Source: Bryopsis sp. KO-2023
Taxonomy: Eukaryota; Chlorophyta; Ulvophyceae; Bryopsidales; Bryopsidaceae
Direction of reading: 5' to 3'
Length of the DNA stretch: 64,000 nucleotides
NCBI GenBank assembly: GCA_030272585.1
Contig: BSYQ01000001.1
Span: 3,286,001 to 3,350,000 of the forward strand
Position numbers and translations under genes: made by a program. The notes under the pieces were generated by a model. It did no database searches. It worked only from the letters and a program-made list of their open reading frames with translations, and was not told the DNA's origin. Shown here piece by piece: positions 31,214 to 41,076 of this stretch (its first letter is position 1; each line of letters starts with the position of its first letter).

Positions 31214-33865
31214 ATGGCTGACCGTGAACACGCATTGGCAGTGCGCGAGCCTCAAGTTGAAGAGCCAGGGATTGAACCTGAGTTCGATGAGGAATTGCCT
31301 GACGCACCCAATGTTGTGTACCAACAAATAAACGTCCAGAACATCCACAATGTCCAGCAAGCAGCTGTCGACATAGACATGGGAGCTGATGCGGAAGCCT
31401 TAAGAGAGGATGTGGATGCGGTCCATGACCGTGTGGACGATTTAGCCCACGGGCTAAGGGGTCACCTGCAGCAAGTTGACCAGACACTGGGGCAGAGGCT
31501 AGCCCATGCTGAGGCCTCTGTGTCGAACCAACTGGCTGGCGCATCAGAGGTGATCGGGCAGGCGCTGGAAACACAGCACCAGCATGCGCAACAGGTTGAG
31601 GCCACACAGCATGCGGTGGTGTCGCAACAAGAGAAGCTGGAGTCAGTAGCGGCTCAACATAGTCGATACGAGCAAAGGCTATTACGCCAAGATATCGACC
31701 ATAGAAAAGAAAGAGCCGAGATCAAAGCTTCTGTGGATGCAATAACGAGGAGAATGGATGCCGCAGACATTCTAGCGGACTCTCGTTTTGCTGACCTAAA
31801 AGAAGCAACTGAAGCATCAGCACTTCAGTTAAAACAACTCTCCGAGTTATCCCTTGTACAAGGGCGGAGAATTGAAGGCTTATTAGGAACTGTTGCGGAT
31901 TCCAACGAAAAAGTCGAACGGACTCTAGAATTGTTTCGGGAGTCCTTGAACAAACAAGGTGCTGAGGTGAAGCGTTTGCAGAGCTCAAGAGTAGCAATTC
32001 AAAAAGATTTGATTGCCTTGGAGAAAAAGGCATCCAAAACCTGGGATCAGCAGCAAGATGCAGCTGATGTGGTTGCCTTAAGATTATCTGGCCTGGAACA
32101 AAGCATGGGGGATGTGAGTGGCGGGAGTCAAAGTGCCCAAAGTGGAAGTGATGCTCGTGCAGTATCACCAGAGCGTGAAGAATCAACTTCTCCTGAGCCT
32201 GAGGACTCAGCCTTTGGGATGCCGCTGCCGAAGAAATCAGTAAAGCAGTTGGCTGCATCATGGCCGCCACTAGATCAGAGCTTCGCGGTAGGAATGGTTG
32301 GGGCAGGAACCTCAACAATACCGGCTCCTCCAGCAGTACAGGTCGAGGAGGGTGAAATTGTGGCTGCAGAAGCACCACCATGCACTGCAGTGGACAGCGC
32401 ACCAGACGCTGATTTCACATTCCCTCAGTTGATACCTCCAAGTACAAGAGCTCAGCCTGGAGTACGCATCTCAGAACCCGACTCTGCCGATGGATCACGT
32501 AGACCCACACGAACTAACCCAAGAGTTCTCTCCTCAGCAGAAGTATTATATCAAATTGACCTTGAGCGTGCTAAGGCACAGGTCAGAGAAGAGAAAGGAA
32601 AAGAACCCATGCAGATCCCCACACGTACGGGAAGATTGGGACTTGGGTTAAGTGCATTGGGAGCAAGGGTAGAAAATAATCCCTTTGCTGCACTTGGTTC
32701 ATATGAGTCTACTGGTGGACCCAGTCGAGTTCCTCGCATGCGAGGTAACTTTGGAGACCCTGGTGATGACGACCCAGATGATGATGGCGGTGATGATTAC
32801 CGCGACCAACGAAACCGCCCACCTTCCCGCATTCCAGGTGCGCCTGACGGCGGAGGAGGTGGTGGCGGCGGTGGAGATGGTGGAGGCGGTGGACCTCCCG
32901 GTGGACCTCCTGGTGGAGGTGGAGGTGGAGGTGGCGCTGGACCAGCAGGCCCAGGACCTCCTAGGCAAGGACAGTGGTTGCCTAGCACCGTCAAGTTGCA
33001 AATGCCTCGCGCATTTAACGGAAGTGGAGAACCAAAAGCCCGTAAATGGCAAGTGCTCATGACGCGGTACTTGAGAACCTGCGGAGTGCATGAAGCACAG
33101 TGGCAATCGATTATGGCCACTAACCTTTATGGGGCTGCCTCGGATTGGTTAACGATGCAAGAGTTGAAAATTCACCGAGGTGAAAGACCACCCTTCCGTG
33201 ACTGGATGGACTTCATGGATGGCTTAGCTACAGCTTTCGAATTCTCTAGTGATCGAGATGAAGCGTGGCGTGACCTCCATAAACTCAAGCAGACTGGAAC
33301 CGTGAAACAGTTTGTAAAAGAGTTTCAGAGGTTAGTCTTGAGGATTCCAGACCTCGAAGAGGATCACCAGTATTTGCTCTTCGTGGATGGACTTAAGAGT
33401 GAAGTTCGGCAGTTAGTCGCTGCAACGGTACCTCGCGATGTCGAGGCTGCCATCATATCCGCCGAACGATTGGAAGCCCTTGGAGTTGGAACACAAGGCC
33501 AAGGAGGGCAGACCAATCAGAAAAAGAAAGGAGTCTGGCGTGGTGGAAGGAAAAAGAAAGGCCAGAATCAGGGTCAGCAGCAGCAGAACCCTACACCACC
33601 AGCCCAAGCACCACCACAAGCTGCCGCAGGAGTACAACAGCAGCAGCAACAGCAACAAGGTAGAGGAGGAGGACGTGGTGGTGGTGGACGTGGACGCGGT
33701 GGTGGTAACCGTGGAAGAGGACAAGCCAATCAGGGAAGACAGAACCCCCAGGGGGGTGGGGGATATAATTGTTATCTTTGTGGAAAGAAGGGTCATCCTG
33801 TGAGGCAATGTCCTAAGTTAGAGGAGGTGAAAAACCTCCCTAATGTAAAACAAATGTTAAACTGA
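31214..33865 (+). CDS. gag: Element B Gag
   Basis: 883 codons including the TGA. Residues 1-~290 are acidic and rich in Gln, Glu and Ala with coiled-coil spacing (long for a Gag); ~290-540 are disordered and Ser/Pro/Glu-rich; ~545-600 are almost pure Gly/Pro; ~605-770 are the capsid-like region (RAFNGSGEPKARKWQVLMTR, WRDLHKLKQTGTVKQFVKEF); then Lys/Gln-rich and Arg/Gly-rich (RGG-type) segments and a CCHC knuckle CYLCGKKGHPVRQC near the end. The N-terminal coiled coil roughly doubles the usual Gag length and is shared with element A. The start is the first ATG after the leader (ccATGGCTGACC), with a good Kozak-like context. Confidence 0.93.
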   Translation: MADREHALAVREPQVEEPGIEPEFDEELPDAPNVVYQQINVQNIHNVQQAAVDIDMGADAEALREDVDAVHDRVDDLAHGLRGHLQQVDQTLGQRLAHAEASVSNQLAGASEVIGQALETQHQHAQQVEATQHAVVSQQEKLESVAAQHSRYEQRLLRQDIDHRKERAEIKASVDAITRRMDAADILADSRFADLKEATEASALQLKQLSELSLVQGRRIEGLLGTVADSNEKVERTLELFRESLNKQGAEVKRLQSSRVAIQKDLIALEKKASKTWDQQQDAADVVALRLSGLEQSMGDVSGGSQSAQSGSDARAVSPEREESTSPEPEDSAFGMPLPKKSVKQLAASWPPLDQSFAVGMVGAGTSTIPAPPAVQVEEGEIVAAEAPPCTAVDSAPDADFTFPQLIPPSTRAQPGVRISEPDSADGSRRPTRTNPRVLSSAEVLYQIDLERAKAQVREEKGKEPMQIPTRTGRLGLGLSALGARVENNPFAALGSYESTGGPSRVPRMRGNFGDPGDDDPDDDGGDDYRDQRNRPPSRIPGAPDGGGGGGGGGDGGGGGPPGGPPGGGGGGGGAGPAGPGPPRQGQWLPSTVKLQMPRAFNGSGEPKARKWQVLMTRYLRTCGVHEAQWQSIMATNLYGAASDWLTMQELKIHRGERPPFRDWMDFMDGLATAFEFSSDRDEAWRDLHKLKQTGTVKQFVKEFQRLVLRIPDLEEDHQYLLFVDGLKSEVRQLVAATVPRDVEAAIISAERLEALGVGTQGQGGQTNQKKKGVWRGGRKKKGQNQGQQQQNPTPPAQAPPQAAAGVQQQQQQQQGRGGGRGGGGRGRGGGNRGRGQANQGRQNPQGGGGYNCYLCGKKGHPVRQCPKLEEVKNLPNVKQMLN

Positions 33866-33900
33866 CCGCCAGGCAGGAAACTGCTTCGTCTGAGCCTGGC
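33856..33900 (+). promoter_or_regulatory. Element B predicted -1 ribosomal frameshift site
   Basis: The last gag codons read ATG-TTA-AAC-TGA. The heptamer GTTAAAC (33856-33862) is the one used by equine arteritis virus. It is followed by a 5-base spacer that contains the stop and by a perfect 7-bp stem, GCCAGGC (33868-33874) with GCCTGGC (33894-33900). The -1 frame is open without a stop from 33859 into pol. The same site is conserved in B' (58076-58120). Confidence 0.8.
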
Positions 33901-36900
33901 CGACGCAAACGTCGTAAGCGAAACAGAGTTCGTAGGCGGCGTAGGAAGCATAGATCAAAAGTAGGTGCCTCGAAAAAGGTTTGTACTCACAGCGGAAAAC
34001 CTGAGGAGCGGACTAGTACACCGCGTGAAGAGAGAACAGAGACACTCTCCACATCTACCCAATCGGCACATGACAACTGCGATTGGAAAAATGAACAGAA
34101 GGAAAGCACACCGGATGAGATGGACGCGCCTCATGCGTCATCTGCATCTCTTCCCTCTGTTAGTGAATCTGTGGGCTCATTGGAGTCACAGAGTAGTCTA
34201 CAGGAGTCCCTGCCTGCAGACGTAGACGATAGTGGGTCAGAAACAACCCAGCGGTCTACCACAGAGCGAGTTAATGTGTCAGAAGTTCGATCAACTTCGT
34301 CAACCAAGGGTGACACATGCCCTCTGTTAAAAATTCAAGAAGTGCCTGTGAGAGGGTACGAAGTAAAAGCACGGATCAAGACCACGGACCTTTATGCATT
34401 CATTGATTGTGGAAGTACCGCAAACTATATCAATGATAAGGTAGCGCGTGATCTCGGGTTGTCGATTACACCAAGCTCAAAGAGAGCAATGTTGGCAAAC
34501 GGAGATATTAAAGAACTGGCTGGCAGCTGTAACAACCTCCGAGTAAAGATAGGAGGGCTGAAGTGCAAAATGAAAGCGGATCTGTTCCCAGACCTTGGTT
34601 ATGACCTAATATTGGGCATGCCTTGGTTGCAGAAAGAAAACCCCCGCATAGACTTTCAGCAGAATGAGATTTCAGTTTGCAAAAACAGCCAAGTGTTTCA
34701 TCTTCCGTTGCGTCATCCAACCCAAGAGAGTATTGAACCTGAACGAAAAGTACAGTCGATACTGCAGGAAGTGCCAGTGACTGAGTGTTCAGCTAAACGA
34801 ATGATGCGTCATCTCAAAACAGAGACAGCATTCATGGTTGTAGTGCAAGAGTCTGAAGAGAAAGCTTTAGGCCAACATGAATTGCCTGACGCAATAGAGC
34901 GAACACAGCCATTCAACACTGAGGATGAGATTGGCAAACTTATTCGTTCAGACACCCCTGCCGAAATTAAAAAGGTGGTAGAAACACACCGTGGTGTGTT
35001 CCCTCGTGATCTACCCCCAGGGATCCCTCCAAAGAGAAAAGGTCATGAGTTTAAGATAGACCTGGAGGATCCAACACCTATCCATCGTCCAATATACAAG
35101 CTTTCACCAGCAGAGCTGGATGAAGTGAAAGCACAAGTGAACTATCTTCTGGAACAGAAGAAAATCAAACCATCCGAGTCCCCTTGGGGCGCGCCAATCC
35201 TATTTGTACCGAAAAAGGATGGAGGCTTAAGGATGTGTGTGGATTACAGGTGGATCAATAAGGTGACGGTGAAAAACCGGTATCCTTTACCCCTGCCAGA
35301 AGAATTGATGGATAGAGTGTTCAAAGCCAAAGTGTTCTCAAAGTTAGATCTGCGATCAGGCTATTGGCAATTTCCAGTAAGGCCATCTGATACAGATAAA
35401 ACAGCGTTCCGCACGAGATACGGTCACTTTGAGTTTTTGGTAGCGCCTTTTGGGCTAACCAATTGCCCAGCGCAATTCCAAACTCTAGTGCAAGACCTAC
35501 TCGCAGAGTTTTTAGATGATTTTGTTGTTGTCTTTATTGATGACATACTCATCTTCTCTGAAAACATGGAACAGCATGCCGAACACTTAGAGAAAGTCCT
35601 GGCGCGACTAGCAGAATATCAGCTTTTTGCTAAGGCAAGTAAAAGTGAGCTGGCTGTCGCAACAGTAGACTATCTTGGCTACCGCATTAGCGGAAGTGGG
35701 TTAGAACCACAGGAACAAAAAGTGAAGGCAGTGAAGGAGTGGAAGGAACTACAGAGTGTTAGCGATGTACGTAGTTTCCTTGGAATGGTTTCATACTACA
35801 GGAAATTCATTCCCCAGTTTGCACATGTTGCTGGACCACTCCATGACTTAGTGAAAAAAGACCATCCCTGGAGATGGGGACAGGTTGAGCGTGGCGCATT
35901 CAATGAACTGAAAAAGCGTCTAAGTCAAGCTCCCGTCCTTATTTTTCCAGATGCGTCACTGCCTTACACTGTGATCACTTATGCGTCGAATGAGGCCATC
36001 GGTGCCGTGTTAACACAGGATCACGGAGAGGGGCTACAGCCAATAGCTTACCTCTCACGTAGATTCAAGCCTGCCGAGCTTAACTATGCACCATACGACA
36101 AAGAGTTGTGTGCAATATGTTATGCGATGGTGCAGTGGAGACATTATCTAGAAGGTTGTGCGGGTGGAGTAACAGTGTTCACTGACCACCAACCTCTGAC
36201 GCATATTCTGTCGCAGAGGAACCTTTCTAGAACCCAAGCAAGATGGCTTGAGGCGGGGTACCTGACTTCGATCAACCCCAAGATCTCCTATATCAAAGGC
36301 AAGGCTAATGTGTTAGCAGATGCTCTCTCCCGCAGTGTTCCTAAGCCCGTGGAAACTGCGATGAACATTTCCACTTGGCAAGTGCATCAAGCAAGCCAAG
36401 ACGAGTGGAAACAAGCCCTCCAAGCTGATAACTCCTTGGTGAAGATATTGCGGAAGCTTGAGAGTGGCGAGGAAGTTGAGGGATATTTCCTCAGAGAGGG
36501 AATACTCTGGACGGTCCCAAAGAGAGGATTAGTCGAGAAAGTGGTGGTTCCTAAAGGCCAGCGCAATAAGATTATGAAGGAGTGCCATGAGACACCTTCA
36601 GCAGGCCATACAGGACCAGCGCGAACCGGAGAAATCCTAGCGCGGCGATATTGGTGGAAGGGGTGGATGAATGAGTTGAAGGCATTTGTGCGCGAATGCC
36701 CTGTGTGCCAACAAATAAAGGCTGACACACAGAAGCCTATGGGCTTACTTCAACCCCTGCCAATACCTGAGCGGAAGTGGGAGCAAATTACCACTGACTT
36801 GGTGACAGATCTACCAGCATCCAATGGGTTTACTGCTGTAGCTGTCTTTGTCGATAGACTTACCAAGTTTGTGCATTTCGCCCCATGTACTAAAGAGCTT

Positions 36901-37860
36901 ACCGCTGCAGGTTACGCCCAACTTTTTATCGAACATGTTTACCGCAACCATGGCCTACCTAAAGTGATTGTGTCTGATAGAGACCCTCGCTTTACCAGCA
37001 AGTTCTGGCAGACGCTTTTTAAAGCTCTGGGTACAGAGATTCGTATGAGTACAGCTTACCACCCTCAGACGGATGGGCAGAGTGAGGTTACCATACGTAC
37101 TCTGGAAAATTTTCTAAGGCCATATGCTGAGAGGTATCCCCATAAGTGGGTTGAGTATTTACCTACAGCAGAGTTTGCAGCAAACAATGCAGTGAATGCG
37201 AGTACAGGGTTCGCACCTGCATACTTGATGTATGGGTACCATCCAGAAACACCAAACATTGGTGGGACGGCAACGCAATTTCAAGTGGAAGCAGTTAAGA
37301 CAATGGTAGCACGGATGGCACAGGACTTAGATACCGCAAAAGCATATTACTCTAGAGCACAACACAGAATGTGTGTGAGTGCAAACAAGAAGAGGAAAGA
37401 TATTGCTTTTGAGAAAGGGGATAAAGTCCTGATAAAAAGCCGTTTTATTCCGTTGGCTGCTTTGAACAAAGTGAGTCCCAAACTGCGCCGTCGATTTGTG
37501 GGTCCCTTTGAAATTGTGGAGAAAATATCAAAGGTGGCTTACAGAGTTCAACTTCCGGAAACATGGCTCATTCACCCAGTGTTTCATGTTTCTAAGTTCA
37601 AGCGTTATCACGCCTCGAGTGATAACAGCAGGCAGATACAACCTCCAGAAGGAGAGTTGATTGGTAGCGAAGTAGAGTATGAGGTCGAAAATATCCTAAG
37701 GGCTAGAGGTAAACGCAATCGTGAATACCTAGTGCTGTGGAAAGGATACGATCTACTTGACGCTACTTGGGAACCTGAAGCTAATCTGGTTAACGCACCA
37801 GATATACTTCGCGCATTTAAAGAGAAAGAAAGAAAAGAGTTGCAGAAAGGAAGAGAATAG
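33859..37860 (+). CDS. pol: Element B Pol polyprotein (RNase H Asp changed to Tyr)
   Basis: The -1 frame starts at 33859 with a very basic segment (RKRRKRNRVRRRRRKHR); the first ATG in the frame is at 34120. Counting from that ATG, 1246 codons encode: aspartic protease with FIDCGSTANY (DCG in place of the common DSG/DTG, residue ~96); reverse transcriptase with FIDD (35533-35544, residue 472); RNase H with VITYASNEAIG, where the first catalytic Asp (TDAS in B', D and E) is Tyr (TAT, 35980-35982, residue 621); integrase with HHCC (CHET...CPVCQQIK) and a D,D,E core (VSDRDPRF, PQTDGQSE); and a chromodomain (YLVLWKGYDLLDATWEP). The Asp-to-Tyr change probably inactivates RNase H in this copy. About 450 bases without a gene follow before ORF3. 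Confidence 0.94.
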   Translation, partial: KLTARQETASSEPGRRKRRKRNRVRRRRRKHRSKVGASKKVCTHSGKPEERTSTPREERTETLSTSTQSAHDNCDWKNEQKESTPDEMDAPHASSASLPSVSESVGSLESQSSLQESLPADVDDSGSETTQRSTTERVNVSEVRSTSSTKGDTCPLLKIQEVPVRGYEVKARIKTTDLYAFIDCGSTANYINDKVARDLGLSITPSSKRAMLANGDIKELAGSCNNLRVKIGGLKCKMKADLFPDLGYDLILGMPWLQKENPRIDFQQNEISVCKNSQVFHLPLRHPTQESIEPERKVQSILQEVPVTECSAKRMMRHLKTETAFMVVVQESEEKALGQHELPDAIERTQPFNTEDEIGKLIRSDTPAEIKKVVETHRGVFPRDLPPGIPPKRKGHEFKIDLEDPTPIHRPIYKLSPAELDEVKAQVNYLLEQKKIKPSESPWGAPILFVPKKDGGLRMCVDYRWINKVTVKNRYPLPLPEELMDRVFKAKVFSKLDLRSGYWQFPVRPSDTDKTAFRTRYGHFEFLVAPFGLTNCPAQFQTLVQDLLAEFLDDFVVVFIDDILIFSENMEQHAEHLEKVLARLAEYQLFAKASKSELAVATVDYLGYRISGSGLEPQEQKVKAVKEWKELQSVSDVRSFLGMVSYYRKFIPQFAHVAGPLHDLVKKDHPWRWGQVERGAFNELKKRLSQAPVLIFPDASLPYTVITYASNEAIGAVLTQDHGEGLQPIAYLSRRFKPAELNYAPYDKELCAICYAMVQWRHYLEGCAGGVTVFTDHQPLTHILSQRNLSRTQARWLEAGYLTSINPKISYIKGKANVLADALSRSVPKPVETAMNISTWQVHQASQDEWKQALQADNSLVKILRKLESGEEVEGYFLREGILWTVPKRGLVEKVVVPKGQRNKIMKECHETPSAGHTGPARTGEILARRYWWKGWMNELKAFVRECPVCQQIKADTQKPMGLLQPLPIPERKWEQITTDLVTDLPASNGFTAVAVFVDRLTKFVHFAPCTKELTAAGYAQLFIEHVYRNHGLPKVIVSDRDPRFTSKFWQTLFKALGTEIRMSTAYHPQTDGQSEVTIRTLENFLRPYAERYPHKWVEYLPTAEFAANNAVNASTGFAPAYLMYGYHPETPNIGGTATQFQVEAVKTMVARMAQDLDTAKAYYSRAQHRMCVSANKKRKDIAFEKGDKVLIKSRFIPLAALNKVSPKLRRRFVGPFEIVEKISKVAYRVQLPETWLIHPVFHVSKFKRYHASSDNSRQIQPPEGELIGSEVEYEVENILRARGKRNREYLVLWKGYDLLDATWEPEANLVNAPDILRAFKEKERKELQKGRE

Positions 37861-38310
37861 GGAAACAGAGTGTTTGATGGCTAAGGTGGAACTCCTTATA
37901 GCAAGGGGGCGCGAAAAAGGATACCTTAGAAAAACTCTGTCGACTTCCAAACCAACTCTTTAACTTTAATGCGTTAGGTGCCTAAGTTATTTGGCTGGCG
38001 CAGTAAGTGTAGCTTCAGTAGTACTTTAGAAACCGGGCAAACGATGTCACATTCGAGATAGTGTGGTTGTTCCGAGAAAACCCCTATCAAGTGACGTGTT
38101 GAGGTGGTCTTGACGAGACTCCAACCGAGCGAAACGTTGGTGTCTCACCCCAATAACCCAACGAGGAAAGTGTACGAGTCACCTAGCCTTATAAGCGCAG
38201 CCCTCGAACCATTTTGCCCTAGTGTTTGTGTAAACGGAGCGAGCTCCTGAGTGAAAAAGAGTCTAAAGACGCACAAACCGTTGTTTATATCTTTCTTTCC
38301 GACGAACATA

Positions 38311-40125
38311 ATGGCTGCCGACACACCCGCCGCAATTATTGCGAGGTTGGAAGCGGAGGTAGCTCAAAAAGAAGAGGAGCTGCAGCACTTTACGTCGACC
38401 GCAGAGGAAGTGCTGCAGAACAATGAGGCCTTAACCCGGCAGCTCTCAGAGTTGAGTGACCGGACGAAAGCAGCTGAGGCTGCGAAGGAGGCAGCGGAGA
38501 AAGCCAAGGAAAAGGCGGAGGCGGAAAAGAAAGAAGCGGAGGACAAGACTAAGGTCTTGGAAGAAAAATTGGAAGCCATGAAGCTGAAAAAGCAAAGGTT
38601 CCAATCTCACATGATGGCTAACCATCGTGAGAATGACCTCCGCAAGCAAGCTCTCGGGGGAATAGTGGATCGATTTACCGCGGTAGAGGAAACGCTGCAG
38701 CGAGCTGTAGCAACCGCGTGGAGTGCAGCAGCCAACAACCTTAAGAAGGAATTGGCAGAACAAGAGCTGCAGATCGATTTGCTGGGAGAGTCCCTCAGAG
38801 ACGGCTCTGAAAAATTACAAGTGCAGAGCGAAACAACGGACAAGATGCTGCGTTTGAACCCGTCGGTACCAGCACCACGGGTACGAGAAGAACTGGATCG
38901 CCAAGTCCAAGTTCTGTTGTCAAACGCAACACTTGATCTGGAACCGTCCAAGGACGATGATGCGGGAGGCTCAAGCAAGGGCAAGGGGAAAGGGAAAAAC
39001 AAACGCCCAAGCTCGCCGTGTAGGGATGCAGATCCACACGGAAAGAGAAGGCGAGAGGACGGTGACGATGAAGGTGGTGAGCCACCGAGGGATCGTATGC
39101 CTGGAGATGCAGCAAGAGCCAACTTGTTACTCAAGTTAAAGGCTGCCGCATTAAAGACTCCAGCACCCTCACAACCAGCACCAACAGTTCAGACTCCCGG
39201 AGATGAGGCTACCGCAATAGCACCGGGGGAGGACTTATTCGACATGCGAGAGGAGGAGCTTTTGGACTTGGATTTTCACGAAGAAATTGACTTCGGCAGT
39301 CCACCTCCTAGGCTCGAAGGTCCTAGTTCTGAACTAGAGGACGGGGAAATAAGGAATGATGAAGGGCCAAGCCAGGTGACAGAGGTTCAGCGTGCGGTCC
39401 ATCCACCGTTGGAGTTAGCTCCAACAGAAGCAGCACTTCGGGCTTTCCGAGAAAAGGTTAAGCTCAGAAGACTAAGGGCGGCTGCTCAGGACAAAGTGGA
39501 TGCTGCACCCAGCGAAGTGAACCTGTCACGGGAGGATATCGAGGAGGCTTGCAACCCCATCACTGCGTCAGAGAAATGGCCGAAGGTCCAATATACTAAC
39601 CCCAGGGACCGAGCCTTGCAAAATTACCGCGGCAACCGGCACTTTCACGAGTTGCCCATGTGCATTTGGTGCGGGAGAAGCCCAATGCAAGCAAGTGCTC
39701 AGCGGCTGACGCAGAAGAAGTATTCCGTCCTTCCTTGTGGGTATCACCTCGTGTGTGATGCTCACTGGTTGGCATACTCGATGCTGGGGCGCATCGTCAC
39801 CGCGGTCCAAAAAGTCGCGGAAGTGGACAACAAGTCCATTGCCACCGTCTCCCCATTCTCTCTACCTGCCCATATGTTAAAGCTGACACGCTCGACGTTC
39901 GAAGAACTCCCTCCGTTCCCGGCTGAGCACGAGAAGTTGCCACACTGCAACATGTGTGTGAAGCGGCAGCTCAAGGTGTCCGGCATCACAAGGGATCTGC
40001 CATTCCTTAAGTCCAAGAGGGTGGCTGCCGCATTTGATCCCTGTGTCCGGTATCGTGCAGTGCAGCAGGCGCATGCGCAGGAGCAGCGTGCTATTCAGCA
40101 AGCGCAAGCGCAGGAACAGCGTTAA
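38311..40125 (+). CDS. Element B ORF3: long coiled coil and RING-like zinc cluster
   Basis: From ATG 38311 (MAADTPAAII) the frame gives 604 aa. It is open 20 codons further upstream, but B' supports the downstream start because the upstream sequence differs. Residues ~8-110 are a strong coiled coil (TKAAEAAKEAAEKAKEKAEA). A nuclear-signal-like basic stretch (GKGKGKNKR, GKRRRE) follows at ~225-255, then acidic patches. Near the C-terminus are C451-x2-C454 (CIWC), P475-C-G-Y-H-L-V-C482-x2-H485-W486 and C546-x2-C549 (CNMC), a RING- or treble-clef-like ligand series. The protein ends with an Ala/Gln/Glu repeat (QAQAQEQR). There is no membrane segment. The position after pol and the shared signature link it to ORF3 of family E. 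Its function is unknown. Confidence 0.8.
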   Translation: MAADTPAAIIARLEAEVAQKEEELQHFTSTAEEVLQNNEALTRQLSELSDRTKAAEAAKEAAEKAKEKAEAEKKEAEDKTKVLEEKLEAMKLKKQRFQSHMMANHRENDLRKQALGGIVDRFTAVEETLQRAVATAWSAAANNLKKELAEQELQIDLLGESLRDGSEKLQVQSETTDKMLRLNPSVPAPRVREELDRQVQVLLSNATLDLEPSKDDDAGGSSKGKGKGKNKRPSSPCRDADPHGKRRREDGDDEGGEPPRDRMPGDAARANLLLKLKAAALKTPAPSQPAPTVQTPGDEATAIAPGEDLFDMREEELLDLDFHEEIDFGSPPPRLEGPSSELEDGEIRNDEGPSQVTEVQRAVHPPLELAPTEAALRAFREKVKLRRLRAAAQDKVDAAPSEVNLSREDIEEACNPITASEKWPKVQYTNPRDRALQNYRGNRHFHELPMCIWCGRSPMQASAQRLTQKKYSVLPCGYHLVCDAHWLAYSMLGRIVTAVQKVAEVDNKSIATVSPFSLPAHMLKLTRSTFEELPPFPAEHEKLPHCNMCVKRQLKVSGITRDLPFLKSKRVAAAFDPCVRYRAVQQAHAQEQRAIQQAQAQEQR

Positions 40126-40321
40126 GGAGGAGGGAAAAGGAGTTATCGTCGACCAAGTGTGTGCGTGCAGCAGCTGTCAGAGACGTCAGAGCAAGAGCCA
40201 GGTCCAAGACAGTTGGGTGTGGGTATGGGAGTGGGTGAGTTTTGAGTTTTGTGTTTTTGTGTTTTTGTTTTTCTTTGTGTTTTGGTGTGCGTGGGCGCCC
40301 ACTTTTTGCGGGGGGGGCGTC

Positions 40322-40746
40322 TGTTAGTCTTTTAGCGCTATACGAGGTAGTTTGGGATAGAGCCGAGGGTGGCTGACGCATGTGGGTTCACGAGTAAGAC
40401 AGATTAGACCCAGAGTTTGGGGCATGCGTCAGCGTACTACACTTAGGGGTACTTAAGAGGCCCACTCGTTGTTTTGACATTCTATTCTATTCTAGTTGTA
40501 AGAACTCGGGATTCGTGGGATTGGTGTGTTCCCGCTTGTGTGTGTGTTTGTGTGTGTGTGTGTTAAGTGTTTGCCTGACGCAATCACTTCCCAACCCAAG
40601 TGCTCTAGTAGCGTTCACAACCGCGCTAGCTAGAGAGTTGTCTAAACCAACAAACCCCACAAGTATACTTGCGTTAGCCAGCAAGTTATCACGAATCCAA
40701 CCAACACAGCCGACCACTATTGCGTCACCCACAAGCTTCACTATCA
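40322..40746 (+). repeat. Element B 3' LTR
   Basis: 425 bp, the same as 30644-31068 except for one base. It is preceded by a G8 polypurine tract and followed by the target duplication TCGTC. Confidence 0.95.
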
Positions 40747-40751
40747 TCGTC

Positions 40752-41076
40752 CCTGCCTCAGACGAGACCATTCCCGCCTGAAGTCTTTGTTCTCATTCGT
40801 TTTACCAAACTGCTGTCTGAGTGCTGTCACCAAAGCTGGAACGTCCTGTGGCAGATTCAGCTGTCCTGCCATCGCAGCTTCATACCGACCTCTCCACCAA
40901 GTGCCTGCTGCTCCTCTCAAGCATCCTGCAGCCACTAATACCTGCTGTTCCCTGTCCCTGGTTGCAGTAACATCAAAGTATGTCTGCAACTGGACTTGCC
41001 ACTCATTGAGGGGAACATCATGTGGATCACCATACCACATGTCAGGGCCTTTCGCCCTAGCTCTGCCCAGAGCTGC
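40752..41076 (-). pseudogene. gag: Element E gag, middle (capsid) segment
   Basis: This segment lies between the D and B insertions. It encodes the N-terminal capsid part (DMWYGDPHDVPLNEWQVQLQ, VAAGCLRGAAGTWWRGRYEA, LRQQFGKTNENKDFRREWSR), the retrotransposon-Gag pattern. Its frame joins the upstream piece at 46728 and the downstream piece at 30643 exactly once the insertions and one target duplication each are removed. An apparent ATG at 41163 lies within the LTR of D and is not the Gag start. Confidence 0.85.

Larger units (their letters stand above)
30644..40746 (+). mobile_element. Element B: chromovirus LTR retrotransposon with ORF3
   Basis: LTRs at 30644-31068 and 40322-40746 (425 bp each) are flanked by TCGTC (30639-30643 and 40747-40751). 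I saw one mismatch between them (ttacccag against ttagccag, near 31000/40678), so insertion was recent. Order on the plus strand: primer site 31071-31082, gag 31214-33865, pol 33859-37860 in the -1 frame, ORF3 38311-40125, G-rich polypurine tract 40308-40321. It lies in the gag of element E in opposite orientation. It is full length, but a catalytic residue of RNase H is changed (see pol), so this copy may be unable to retrotranspose by itself. Confidence 0.96.

Noticed and set aside
31214..33865. Long open frames antisense to gag (for example 32797-33120, Pro-rich)
   Set aside because: They are shadows caused by the Gly/Pro-rich, GC-skewed codons of gag, and recur at the same place in B'.
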